Notes under the pieces: generated by a model
The model's database searches: none
What the model was told of the DNA's origin: nothing
Seen by the model: the letters and a program-made list of their open reading frames with translations, nothing else
Part shown: positions 24,560 through 32,787 of the stretch, piece after piece
Position numbering within the stretch: position 1 is the stretch's first letter
Layout: every line of letters begins with the position of its first letter
Assembly: GCA_964561025.1 (NCBI GenBank)
Contig: CAZLNM010000021.1
Span: 1-51,295 of the forward strand
DNA: 51,295 nucleotides
Origin: JAAZNF01 sp964561025
GTDB lineage: Bacteria > Myxococcota > B64-G9
Direction: 5' to 3'
Program-made: the position numbers and the translations under genes

Positions 24560-25765
24560 ATGAAGACGATGTCACTGGTGGCGCTGGTCGTTTGCGGATT
24601 GTGGGCGTTTGGTTGCACCACGGTGGTGGTCCAGCCGCAGCCGCAGGGCCCCGAGGTTCTGCTGCCGGGCGAGTTCATCGAGAGCGTGGATGCCAACACG
24701 GTTCTGGTGAAGTGCTCTGGCAAGGGTCCGGATCAGATGGCGGCCATCAACAACGCCCGCAAGGGATGTCTGGAGTGGTTCATCGTGAACCAGCTCTCGG
24801 CCACTCAGGAGGAACGCCAGGCCTACCAGACCAACCAGCAGAAGCTCTTCGCCCAACTCGATCGTTACGTCAACCTGCCTCCCCCGGGCGCCTCCGATGG
24901 CAAAGGGAAGGGTGTGAAGTCCCAAGTCCGTCTCTCCGACACCGAGATCAAGGTGGACATCATCACCGACGTTCACAAGCAGCAGCTCCAAGACGACCTG
25001 GTGTCCATGGGCATCATGAAGAGCAAGAGCGACATGCTGGAGGCCGTCGGCATGCCCACTATCCTGGTGCAACCGAGCAAGGCCAACAAGGGTCTCAAGG
25101 CCCGGCAACAAATGGAATCGGCGGTGACCGAGTACCTCACCATGAACAAATGGGAGGTCAAGGATCCCCAGGGCGTGGCCGACCTCAACAAGATGATCGG
25201 CGCGCTCGGTGAGGCCACCGGGGCCGAGGAGGACGAGGCCGCCAAGATCGCCATGGCGGTGGGCGCTGACGTGTACATGGTGTTCGAGGCGCTTCAGGAC
25301 AAGGGTGCGGACGGTGGTGTGGCGTACGGCGCCATGGTCAAGGCCTACGAGACGACCACCTCGCGCAAGCTCGGTGAGAAGCAGGTCATTGGCCCGGCCC
25401 GCGCCAGCTGGAAGGCCGGCGAGGACATGAAGGCCTGGGCCGACGCACTGCGCGACGCCACCGGACAGGTGGTCCCCCAGATCATGGGCTACTGGAAGGA
25501 AGACGCCCCCAAGGGCAACCGCTTCACGGTGGTCATCAACAACACGCCGAAGGGCGCGGACATCAAGGTGAGCAACGGCCTCAAGCGCGCCTGTGCCTTC
25601 GTGAAGGTCACCCTGTCCACTGCCAAGACTCTGCACCTCAACGCGCAGTGCAAGGGCGACAACATGGAGGTGGCCGGCGCCCTGGACGAGATCCTGGGCG
25701 GTCTGGGCGGCGAGTACGAGTTCGGCGCCAAGTCCGGCAACCTGTTGCTCGTAAACTTCAAGTAA
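24560..25765 (+). CDS. DUF6175-like lipoprotein
   Basis: A 401-residue lipoprotein. The ATG at 24560 is preceded by AAAGGAGGAAGGC. Lipobox WAFGC (C19). Residues about 45-140 include a helix (MAAINNARKGCLEWFIVNQL) of the type seen in LPP20-like domains. A central segment, MPTILVQPSKANKG, and a nucleotide-binding-like stretch, AAKIAMAVGADVYMVFEAL, resemble CsgG/FlgO-like and DUF6175 proteins. A C-terminal beta domain (about 310-400) ends in FGAKSGNLLLVNFK. A strong terminator follows, so it can be a single-gene transcript. Function unknown; an envelope complex with the neighbouring lipoproteins is suggested by shared architecture. Confidence 0.75.
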   Translation: MKTMSLVALVVCGLWAFGCTTVVVQPQPQGPEVLLPGEFIESVDANTVLVKCSGKGPDQMAAINNARKGCLEWFIVNQLSATQEERQAYQTNQQKLFAQLDRYVNLPPPGASDGKGKGVKSQVRLSDTEIKVDIITDVHKQQLQDDLVSMGIMKSKSDMLEAVGMPTILVQPSKANKGLKARQQMESAVTEYLTMNKWEVKDPQGVADLNKMIGALGEATGAEEDEAAKIAMAVGADVYMVFEALQDKGADGGVAYGAMVKAYETTTSRKLGEKQVIGPARASWKAGEDMKAWADALRDATGQVVPQIMGYWKEDAPKGNRFTVVINNTPKGADIKVSNGLKRACAFVKVTLSTAKTLHLNAQCKGDNMEVAGALDEILGGLGGEYEFGAKSGNLLLVNFK

Positions 25766-25786
25766 GGCCTGCGATGGTGCGTACGC

Positions 25787-25820
25787 GGGGAGGCCGGCAG
25801 GTTCCGGCCTCCCCGTTTTT
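25787..25820 (+). terminator. Rho-independent terminator
   Basis: GGGGAGGCCGG-CAGGTT-CCGGCCTCCCC, a perfect 11-bp stem, then GTTTTT. It ends the DUF6175-like transcript 20 bp after the stop codon. Confidence 0.88.
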
Positions 25821-25858
25821 GTAATGAGCCCGATCCCTCTTTCCCAAGGAGCCCGATC

Positions 25859-27481
25859 ATGAAGCTTCGCCTGATTGCGTCCCTGCTGACTCTCGCCTGG
25901 GCGAGCGCAAGCCTCGCCGCCGAGAGCAAAGAAGACAAGATGCAGACCGACCAGACCCAGGCCCGCTACACCCGCAAGTCCATCACCTACCTCGGCATCA
26001 GCGTGGCGAGCGGCCTCTCCGTCGATGACGAACACCTCAAGATCATCGAGGAAGGCTACCGCAAGGAGCTCGAGCTGCCGCGCTTCGACTACAACGCGGT
26101 GTCGCTGGCCGGCGTGTACAGCATCGACCAGTTCGTCGAGCTTCTGCGCGAGTACGTGAAGAAGGTCTCCTATGATCGCGCCGCGGCCGAGGCCGAGTAC
26201 GAGGCGCGCTTCAAGTCGGCCCGGGTGTACATGAAGGACATCGAGCGCATCATGAACTCGGCGTACTTCTACACCCTCAACGTCAAGAGCTTCAAGAGCG
26301 GCCCCTGGGTGTGTCCGGAGAACCAGGGCAAGGGTGGGGCGCTGCTCAACCTCTTCACCTTCCAGTGCGTGCCCGGCACCCCCGGCGTCATGACCGAGCT
26401 CGACGTGTCGGCCACCTTCTACCGGGCCAACCTCACCGACCCCAACAAGCCGCCCTACGAGCTCATCAAGGACGTCACCTGGATAAAGACCATGGAGTTC
26501 ACCGCCATCGTCCCGCCGGCTCCACCCGCCCCCGGCGCCGGACAGGCGCTGATCGAGGCCTTCCAGCGCGCCCTGGCCGAGTTCAACGCCTCGCTGCCGC
26601 AGCGCCAGCACGAGGCCAGCCTGGCCAACACCATGAAGTGCGCCAAGAACCAGGGCGAGATCCTGGCCCGCGAACTCAAGAAGGTCCCCGACTTCCAGCT
26701 GCTGACCCCGGTCACCTCGGCACTCTCGGACGGCGTGGAGTTCATGCTGGGCACCAAGGAAGGCCTGGCGCTCGACGACACCTACGAGGTGGGCGAGTTC
26801 GACATCGCCGGCAAGAAGACCAACATCGGCTTCGTCAAGGTGCGCAAGGTCAACGACAACACCGGCTCCGGCGAGGGCACCCCCAGCTACGCCGAGAAGG
26901 TCAAGGAGCGGCGCAAGTTCGTGGGCGGCGAGCTCATGACCGAGTGGCCCATGCTGAAGCTCGACTTCGGCATCGCGGCGGTGTTCGAGGTCGTCTTCAC
27001 AGACCTTCTGTCCCGCGTCAACGACTCGGGCGACAAGAAGATGGGCTTCTACCCCGGCGCCGAGATCTGGGCCTACAAGGACATGGCCAACATCTTCAAG
27101 CTGCCGGAGTTCTACCTGGGCATCGATGCGGACTTCTTGCTGGTCGCCAGCGAGGACCAGTACTCGGTCTATCTGATCCACGCCATGGTGGGCGCGGAGA
27201 AGAAGTGGTTCGCAAACAGCTTGATGTTCACCGCCAAGCTGCGCGCCGGCATCAGCTACTACGCCGTGTCGTTTGAGAGCGGCGATAGCTACGAGGGCGA
27301 CGCGGTGGGTTTCGGCGCCGACCTGGGGCTCTCCGTGCAGTACTACATCAATCCGCACTTCCAGCCGTTCCTCAAGGTCACGGGCCGGTTCTTCACCAAC
27401 CCGTTGGACGACAGCATCTTCGTCGATCGCCCGATGGAGATCGGTGTCATGGCCGCCCTCGGCCTGAACATGGAGATCTAG
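25859..27481 (+). CDS. Exported protein with C-terminal outer-membrane barrel-like region
   Basis: 540 residues with a signal peptide (MKLRLIASLLTLAWASASLA). The first approximately 300 residues are mixed alpha/beta, with a Pro/Ala linker (PPAPPAPGAGQ) near 220 and CsgG-like words (LKKVPDFQLLTPVTSALSDG). From about 370 onward there are alternating strands rich in Tyr/Phe/Gly (LPEFYLGIDADFLLV, YSVYLIHAMVGAEKKWF, FTAKLRAGISYYAVSF, VGFGADLGLSVQYYINPHF, IGVMAALGLNMEI), typical of an 8-10-stranded outer-membrane barrel. A site AAGGAGCCCGATC precedes the ATG. It could be the membrane-embedded part of the lipoprotein/CsgG assembly encoded on both sides. No substrate can be read. Confidence 0.75.
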   Translation: MKLRLIASLLTLAWASASLAAESKEDKMQTDQTQARYTRKSITYLGISVASGLSVDDEHLKIIEEGYRKELELPRFDYNAVSLAGVYSIDQFVELLREYVKKVSYDRAAAEAEYEARFKSARVYMKDIERIMNSAYFYTLNVKSFKSGPWVCPENQGKGGALLNLFTFQCVPGTPGVMTELDVSATFYRANLTDPNKPPYELIKDVTWIKTMEFTAIVPPAPPAPGAGQALIEAFQRALAEFNASLPQRQHEASLANTMKCAKNQGEILARELKKVPDFQLLTPVTSALSDGVEFMLGTKEGLALDDTYEVGEFDIAGKKTNIGFVKVRKVNDNTGSGEGTPSYAEKVKERRKFVGGELMTEWPMLKLDFGIAAVFEVVFTDLLSRVNDSGDKKMGFYPGAEIWAYKDMANIFKLPEFYLGIDADFLLVASEDQYSVYLIHAMVGAEKKWFANSLMFTAKLRAGISYYAVSFESGDSYEGDAVGFGADLGLSVQYYINPHFQPFLKVTGRFFTNPLDDSIFVDRPMEIGVMAALGLNMEI

Positions 27482-27575
27482 CTGGAGCGTGCCTGAATAG
27501 CCGGATCGTGGGCCGCGTCACAAATTGTGCCATCTTTCCGGGGCGCAACGCCCCCACGGTCATTCTGGAGGACCC

Positions 27576-29189
27576 ATGAGACGTATCTTTGCCGTTGTCG
27601 TGCTTTGCGGATTTGCCGCGGCGCTTTCCGCTTGCGGCGGGCCGAAGCAGCAGGCCAAGCCGCAGGACAAACAGCTCAGCCGGCAGCAGACCGCCGACAT
27701 CCGGGCCCGGGCCGACGCGGCCTTCGAGGACCTGGACGCGGTGGAGCGCGGCGTGCCGCCTCCCAAGCGCGAGGAGCCGACGCCTCCGCCCAAGAAGGAG
27801 CCGCCGCCCGAGCCTCCCAAACCCTACAAGGAAAAGCCCATCGTGGTGCCGGTGAACCCGGCGCGCGCCCGGCCCGACTGGGTCGGCAGCCAGCCCAACA
27901 TGGAAGGCTACTACGTGGGTGTGGGCGTCTCCACCTCGCACGGCAACGAGGAGGAAGACTGGGCCCGCGCGCGCACCAACGCCTATGTGGAGCTGGCCTC
28001 CACCCTCAAGGTCAGCATCAAGTCCATGATCAAGGACTACTTCCAGGAGAAGAACCTGCGCCTGTACGACAAGGACAACATCACCAAGGATCAGTCCAGC
28101 CAGAACTCCGACTATGCCCAGGACGCCTCGTTCTTCGTGGACACCACCCTGGAAGGCGTGGAGATCGTGGACCGCTGGAAGGACGAGGGCCAGAAGAAGT
28201 TTTGGATGCTGGTGCGCCTGAGCAAGGCCGAGATCGAGCGCAAGATCCGCGAGCGGCTCGAGAACGCCCGCAAGAAGGCCGAGGACTACGTCAAGGCCGC
28301 GGTGGCCGCGGAAGGGCAGGGCCGCATCGGCGAGGCCTTCAAGGGGTACTTCTTCTCGTATCTCGCGCTGCGGGAGTACTTCGGCGGCATCGTGGAGTAC
28401 GACATCAACGGCGACGGCAAGAAGGAGATCCTCAACCACGAGATCGAGCGCGCGGTGACGCGGCTTGCTACCTCGCTGGACTGGAAGGCCGAGGATCCCA
28501 ACCGCAAGGCGGTCATCTCCCAGGCGCTGGCGCAGCCGCTGCGGGTGCAGGTGGTCCAGGGCGGCGCCCCGGTCAAGAACCTCCCGGTGGCCTTCGCCTT
28601 CCAGCGCGGCACCGGCAGCGTCGAGCCGCACACCACCACCGGCGAGGACGGAGTGGCCTCGGCCAAGGTGGTCAAGATCTTCGGGCAGAAGCAGGCCATC
28701 ATCGGTGCCCGGGTGGACGTGGGCGCCCTGGTGGAGAACGAGCGCGACCGGCGCATCGTGGAGGCCAAGTTCGGCAACGACATCGACGTGAAGACCGGCA
28801 AGTTCTTCGTCGAGCTCGAGGAACTCACCGCCTTCATCGACATCCGCGAGGAGAACCTGGGCGAGGAGGTGCGGCCCGGCTCGGTGGCCGCGGACATGAA
28901 GGACCTCCTGGCCAAGGAGCTGGGCATGACCTTCGCCGCCTCGGCCAAGGGCGCCGACATGGAGATCACCGGCGAGGCGGTGACCGGCGAGTGCAGCGAC
29001 ATGTACAGCCAGCGCGTGTGCGTGGCCCGGGTGAACATCACCGTGGCCGACCGGCTGCACAACCGCCAGCTCTTCGCCAAGAAGTACAAGATCTCCGGAA
29101 ACGCCGAGAACGACAAGTCGGCCGGCCTGGAGGCCCTGCGCAAGGTCGGCCCCCGCATCGCCCGCGAGATCATCAAGGCCATGCAGTAA
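27576..29189 (+). CDS. Large LPP20-family lipoprotein
   Basis: A 537-residue lipoprotein. The ATG at 27576 follows TGGAGGACCC. Lipobox LSAC (C20). A Pro/Glu/Lys-rich linker (about 50-90) is followed by the LPP20 domain: RPDWVGSQPNMEGYYVGVGVSTSHGNEEEDWARARTNAYVELAS is its clearest part, with FWMLVRLSKAEIERKIRE at its end. Next come a helical stretch and a carboxypeptidase-regulatory-like beta domain (about 325-375, LPVAFAFQRGTGSVE). The C-terminal region (about 430-537) is CsgG/FlgT-like (LLAKELGMTFAASAKGADMEITGEAV). It is the largest member of the paralogous set in this locus and may be the core of the complex. Confidence 0.82.
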   Translation: MRRIFAVVVLCGFAAALSACGGPKQQAKPQDKQLSRQQTADIRARADAAFEDLDAVERGVPPPKREEPTPPPKKEPPPEPPKPYKEKPIVVPVNPARARPDWVGSQPNMEGYYVGVGVSTSHGNEEEDWARARTNAYVELASTLKVSIKSMIKDYFQEKNLRLYDKDNITKDQSSQNSDYAQDASFFVDTTLEGVEIVDRWKDEGQKKFWMLVRLSKAEIERKIRERLENARKKAEDYVKAAVAAEGQGRIGEAFKGYFFSYLALREYFGGIVEYDINGDGKKEILNHEIERAVTRLATSLDWKAEDPNRKAVISQALAQPLRVQVVQGGAPVKNLPVAFAFQRGTGSVEPHTTTGEDGVASAKVVKIFGQKQAIIGARVDVGALVENERDRRIVEAKFGNDIDVKTGKFFVELEELTAFIDIREENLGEEVRPGSVAADMKDLLAKELGMTFAASAKGADMEITGEAVTGECSDMYSQRVCVARVNITVADRLHNRQLFAKKYKISGNAENDKSAGLEALRKVGPRIAREIIKAMQ

Positions 29190-29230
29190 CCCCGCCCGCC
29201 GTCCCCCGCCATCCAAGCCAGGCAGATTCT

Positions 29231-29400
29231 CGCAAGGGGGCACGCCCCCTTGAACCCCGGGAAAAAGGCCCGGAAAAAGCGCTAATAATTGTGGGGAAAA
29301 ACCAAAGGCTGAGAGAGAGAACCAGGCAAGGGGCTGCGCCCATTGAACCCCCTCCGGAAAGAACCCCGAAGAAAACTTGCTAATAAGGAAAAGCCCTGAG
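29231..29400. repeat. Two direct copies (B, C) of the intergenic repeat
   Basis: Copy B (29231-29300) starts with a perfect hairpin, AAGGGGG-CACG-CCCCCTT (29234-29251), then TGAACCCCGGGAAAAAGG and GCGCTAATAATT. Copy C (29327-29400) is CAAGGGGCTGCGCCC, TTGAACCCCCTCCGGAAAG and TTGCTAATAAGGAAAAGCCC. They are in the same order and orientation, roughly 93 bp apart. The hairpin of B is next to the stop of the LPP20 gene and could terminate it. No ORF is credible in 29190-29630. Confidence 0.6.
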
Positions 29401-29472
29401 AACCCCCCGGAGGAAACCTTCAAATAAGTAAAATCGCAAAATATCAGTTCGATGCCCTCTTCATCTCTTTTT

Positions 29473-29600
29473 CTGCGATTTTCCTTGGTAGAAGGTTTTT
29501 TTCGTTTTTTCCCCGGGGGATCACGGGGGCAGAGCCCCCGTGCCGCGATTCTCTTCTTTGCAGCGGATCCTTCTTGGTCTTTTCCTTGTCAGGGGGTTTT
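29473..29600. repeat. Inverted copy (D) and partial copy (E) of the intergenic repeat
   Basis: Copy D (29473-29547) is the reverse complement orientation of B and C: pyrimidine start GATTTTCCTTGGTAGAAGG, T-runs, CCCCGGGGG, then a perfect 9-bp hairpin CACGGGGGC-AGA-GCCCCCGTG (29522-29542). Copy E (29577-29600) has only the CTTTTCCTTGTCAGGGGGTTTT end. The rlmN ribosome site follows within 35 bp. Confidence 0.58.
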
Positions 29601-29630
29601 ACGGTATAAGAGCTTTGCAGGAGGTCTTGC

Positions 29631-30698
29631 GTGAGCGTTGATCTTGCATCGATGAACGTTTCCGAGCTCGAGGAGTGGGTCGAGCAGCAAGGCCTGCGGG
29701 CCTTCCACGCGCGGCAGATCTTCCGCTGGCTGCACCAGCGGGGCGCCGCGTCCTACGAGGGCATGACCGATCTGTCCAAGGAGCTGCGCGCGCGGCTGCC
29801 GCAGATCGCGCCCCTGCGCCAGCCGGAGATCGTCGAGGAGCGGCCCTCATCCGACGGGGCGGTGAAGTACCGCTTCCGGCTGCGTGACGGTTTGGAGGTG
29901 GAGGGCGTCTTTATCCCGGAGAGCGACCGGCAGACGGTGTGCATCTCCTCGCAGGTGGGCTGCGGCATGGGTTGCGCCTTCTGCGCCACCGGCACCATGG
30001 GGTTCTTGCGCAACCTCAGCGCCGGCGAGATCGTGGGCCAGGTCGAGGCCATCATGGCCCGCCTGCGCGCGCCGGACGGGCGGCGGCCGGTCTCCAACGT
30101 TGTGTTCATGGGCATGGGCGAGCCGCTGGCCAACCTGGAGGCGGTGATCCGGGCCGCCGAGATCCTGCTGCACCCGCTGGGGCCGGGGATGTCGCGCCGG
30201 CACGTCACCGTGTCCACCGCCGGCCTGGTGCCGGCCATGGAAGAGTTCGTGCGCCGCTCGCCGGTGAAGCTGGCCGTCTCGCTGAACGCCACGCTCGACG
30301 AGGTGCGCGACCGGCTCATGCCCATCAACCGGCGTTTTCCGCTCGATGTGCTGCTCTCCGCCTGCCGCAACCTGCCGCTCCAGCACGGCGACCGGGTGAC
30401 CTTCGAGTACGTGATGCTGGGCGGCGTCAACGATTCCGAGGACGACGCCCGGCGCCTGTTGCGACTGCTCGCCGGCATCCGCGCCAAGGTGAACCTCATC
30501 CCGTTCAATCCCTTTCCGGAGAGCGCCTTCACGCGCCCCTCTCGCGAGCGGGTCGATGCCTTCCTGGAGCGGCTGGCCGCAGGCGGCGTCTCGGCCTTCG
30601 TACGCCAATCGCGGGGCGCCTCCCAGGGAGGCGCCTGCGGGCAACTGGTGACCGCGGCCCGGACGGGTTCGGCGCCGGCTGGCGGCGATGGAGGGTGA
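29631..30698 (+). CDS. rlmN: Dual-specificity 23S rRNA A2503 / tRNA A37 C2-methyltransferase
   Basis: 355 residues, a radical-SAM methyltransferase that methylates C2 of A2503 in 23S rRNA and A37 in some tRNAs. The cluster motif CGMGCAFCATG (CX3CX2C, about 110-118) is followed by VFMGMGEPLANLE, the SAM/GGE-like motif, and VSLNATLDEVRDRLMPINRRFPL. The C-terminal mechanistic Cys lies in GGACGQL (about 339). GTG start with CAGGAGGTCTTGC upstream. It ends with a short Gly/Ala-rich tail overlapping the next gene's leader. Typical length and all motifs present; high confidence. Confidence 0.96.
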   Translation: MSVDLASMNVSELEEWVEQQGLRAFHARQIFRWLHQRGAASYEGMTDLSKELRARLPQIAPLRQPEIVEERPSSDGAVKYRFRLRDGLEVEGVFIPESDRQTVCISSQVGCGMGCAFCATGTMGFLRNLSAGEIVGQVEAIMARLRAPDGRRPVSNVVFMGMGEPLANLEAVIRAAEILLHPLGPGMSRRHVTVSTAGLVPAMEEFVRRSPVKLAVSLNATLDEVRDRLMPINRRFPLDVLLSACRNLPLQHGDRVTFEYVMLGGVNDSEDDARRLLRLLAGIRAKVNLIPFNPFPESAFTRPSRERVDAFLERLAAGGVSAFVRQSRGASQGGACGQLVTAARTGSAPAGGDGG

Positions 30699-30699
30699 C

Positions 30700-31056
30700 A
30701 TGGTCAAGACCAGCGAATCCCAGATGCGCATCACCGAGCAGCTCAACCTCGACCTGGGCGAGGTGAAGCTCCAGCTCCTGCTCATCTCCCAGGCCCTGGG
30801 GGCCATGCACGGTTTCTTGCAGAAGTTCGGCGCAAGGCTCGAGCGCTCGGGGGCGCTGGGACCGGAGGAAGGGAAGCTGCTCGCGAACTACAAAAAGAGC
30901 ATCGAGGAGCTGCAGAAAAAGGGCCTGGCGCTTGAGCTTCCACCGGAGCCGGGGCAGAAGCCGGTGGAGACGGTGTGCCCGACGTGTCAGGCGAAGCTGA
31001 AGGCCCGTCCCGGCCAGCGCATCGCCCGCTGCGACTGGTGCGGACACGAGTTCTGA
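30700..31056 (+). CDS. Small protein with helical region and C-terminal zinc ribbon
   Basis: 118 residues. Start chosen at 30700 (TGGAGGGTGAC before the ATG), 1 bp after the rlmN stop, so it is coupled to rlmN. Residues 10-80 form a long amphipathic helix rich in Leu/Gln/Glu (QLNLDLGEVKLQLLLISQAL). The C-terminus is a CxxC...CxxC zinc ribbon (CPTCQAKLKA and CDWCGHEF). It could bind nucleic acid or act as a small adaptor. No named family recognised. Confidence 0.75.
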   Translation: MVKTSESQMRITEQLNLDLGEVKLQLLLISQALGAMHGFLQKFGARLERSGALGPEEGKLLANYKKSIEELQKKGLALELPPEPGQKPVETVCPTCQAKLKARPGQRIARCDWCGHEF

Positions 31057-31416
31057 TTCAATGAAATATCGGAACCAGGGACCCTGAACCCGTAACATGT
31101 AACTCAAAACCCGTCGCTGGAGGGGCCGGTCGCTTTATCCCATCAGCCACCCCGGTTTGCCCCCCCCGGTTTGCCCCGGTTCCCATTCGGGTTCATGTTG
31201 AAAAATGTAGCAAATTCAATGACAAGACGAAACCTGAAACCTGGGATAGTGTAACCTTATGATAAATGGATGAGATAAACAGTTTTTGGGCTTTTTACTT
31301 ATTCGCAGGTTTTTCTAGTTTTCTTATGTTTTTTTCAGGAGTTTTTGCCTAATAGTAGGTTTTTGGGGAGTTCTTTTAGAGAAGGATGAACAGAGCGGGT
31401 CCACACTCAGGTTGCA
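31057..31416. other. AT-rich intergenic region with degenerate repeat
   Basis: About 360 bp separating the rlmN pair from the minus-strand transporter. It drops clearly in GC from about 31190. It holds a short direct repeat of CCGGTTTGCCCC (31152-31185), and the pyrimidine module GGGCTTTTTACTTATTCGCAGG then TTTTTCTAG (31288-31318) that matches the module at 21142. T-runs follow at quasi-regular spacing (AGGTTTTT, three times). I see no credible gene; the T-runs read from the minus strand as A-runs after the transporter stop, so they are not an obvious terminator. Confidence 0.45.
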
Positions 31417-32763
31417 TCAACCCCGTGGCTTGAGCTTCCAGCTCAGGGCGAGCAGGAGCACGGCGAGCAGGGCGCAGCCGACGATGCTCCACAGCACCAC
31501 GTTCCAGGCGTACGATGCGTCCTCCTGCCCCAGGTGGTGCAGCAGCCAGCCAAAACCCTTGGCCTGGGCAGTGCGGCCCAGGTAGCCGAACAGCCCTACG
31601 AAGCCGGCCGCGGTGCCCACCGCTTTCTTTGAGGTGAGATCGAGCGCCGCCACCCCCAGCAGCATCACCGGCGGGTACACGAAGAACCCCACCACGCCCA
31701 GTAGTACGAAGTCGAGCCATAACATCCCCGGTGGTGTGAGCAGGATGCCGGTGAAGGCCAGCGCCACCGGCAGCATGCACAAGAGGCTCACCATGCCGCG
31801 CCGCCCACCCAGCCGGTCGGAGAGCCAGCCCATGAGCAGGGTGGAGGGGATGCCGGCGAACTCGATGTACATCACCGCGTCGCCGCCCTGGACCGCGTCG
31901 GCGCCCTTCATCTCGCGCAGGTAGGTCGGCCCCCAGTCGAGCATGGCGTAGCGCGCGATGTACACGAAGAAGTTGGCGGCGGCCACCAGCCACAGGGCGC
32001 GGTTGCAAAGCACGTGCTGGACCAGCAACTCACGGAAGGAGAGCTCGCGCTCCCGGTCCACGCCGGAGGCGCCGGGATCGTCGGGAAAATCGTTGCGATA
32101 CACCTCGACGGGGGGCAGGCCCTCTGACTGGGGCGTGTCCCGCAGGCGCCACAGGAGGTACAGCGCCCCGGCGACCGCGATGAATCCCGGGACGTAGAAG
32201 GCGTACGGGTACCCCCAGGCGGCGGCGCAGCGCCCGGCCAGCGCGCCGGCGATGCCCCCGCCCACGTTGTGCGCGATGTTCCACACCGCGAACACCGAGC
32301 CGCGCTCGCGTACGGAGAACCAGTGCCCCATGGTGCGGCCGCAGGGGGGCCAGCCCATGCCCTGGATGAGTCCGTTGAGCCCCCACAGGAAGAGGTGGGC
32401 GCCGTAGCTCGTGGTGGCGCCGAAGAGGAAGTTGCAGCCGGCGGTGAGCAGCAGGCCGCAGGCCATGAACACCCGCGGGTTGCTGCGGTCCGAGAGCGCG
32501 CCCATGAGGAACTTGCCGACGCCGTAGGTGATGGCGGTGACGGCCAGGAGGTTGCCGACCTGATCGTGGCTGTAGCGAAGCCCCGTCTCCAGGTCCTTGG
32601 CCACGGTGCCGAGGTTGTTCCGCACCAGGTAGAACATGGCGTAGCCGAGAAACGTCGCCTCCAGGACCTGGAAGCGCAACCTAGGGTAGCGCCGGCGGAC
32701 CTCCTCGGGCGGAAGAAGCGGCCGGTGCGGCGCGGGTCGAAAGAAATGGAAGATGGGGCGCAT
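31417..32763 (-). CDS. OPA-family MFS transporter (GlpT/UhpT-like organophosphate:phosphate antiporter)
   Basis: A 448-residue MFS protein with about 12 membrane segments. Family signs: AMFYLVRNNLGTVAKDL in helix 1, GKFLMGALSDRSNPRVFMACGLLL (motif A), NGLIQGMGWPPCGRTMGHWFS in helix 4-5 and AVGTAAGFVGLFGYLG near helix 10; these are the OPA (GlpT/UhpT/PgtP) hallmarks. OPA carriers exchange inorganic phosphate for glycerol-3-phosphate, sugar-phosphates or phosphoglycerates. It lies 24 bp after the HAD-phosphatase lipoprotein gene in the same operon, so both probably handle organic phosphates. The exact substrate is unknown. Confidence 0.88.
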   Translation of the reverse strand: MRPIFHFFRPAPHRPLLPPEEVRRRYPRLRFQVLEATFLGYAMFYLVRNNLGTVAKDLETGLRYSHDQVGNLLAVTAITYGVGKFLMGALSDRSNPRVFMACGLLLTAGCNFLFGATTSYGAHLFLWGLNGLIQGMGWPPCGRTMGHWFSVRERGSVFAVWNIAHNVGGGIAGALAGRCAAAWGYPYAFYVPGFIAVAGALYLLWRLRDTPQSEGLPPVEVYRNDFPDDPGASGVDRERELSFRELLVQHVLCNRALWLVAAANFFVYIARYAMLDWGPTYLREMKGADAVQGGDAVMYIEFAGIPSTLLMGWLSDRLGGRRGMVSLLCMLPVALAFTGILLTPPGMLWLDFVLLGVVGFFVYPPVMLLGVAALDLTSKKAVGTAAGFVGLFGYLGRTAQAKGFGWLLHHLGQEDASYAWNVVLWSIVGCALLAVLLLALSWKLKPRG

Positions 32764-32787
32764 GGCGGCTCGCCAGGGGGTTGTCCC

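Noticed and set aside
24572..27358. A 928-codon minus-strand frame opposite the DUF6175-like and barrel genes
   Set aside because: His/Leu/Gly/Val-biased antisense translation of real genes with no start site or motif.
31152..31185. Short direct repeats as a possible CRISPR array
   Set aside because: Only two or three 12-bp copies with no spacer regularity and no cas genes in the window.
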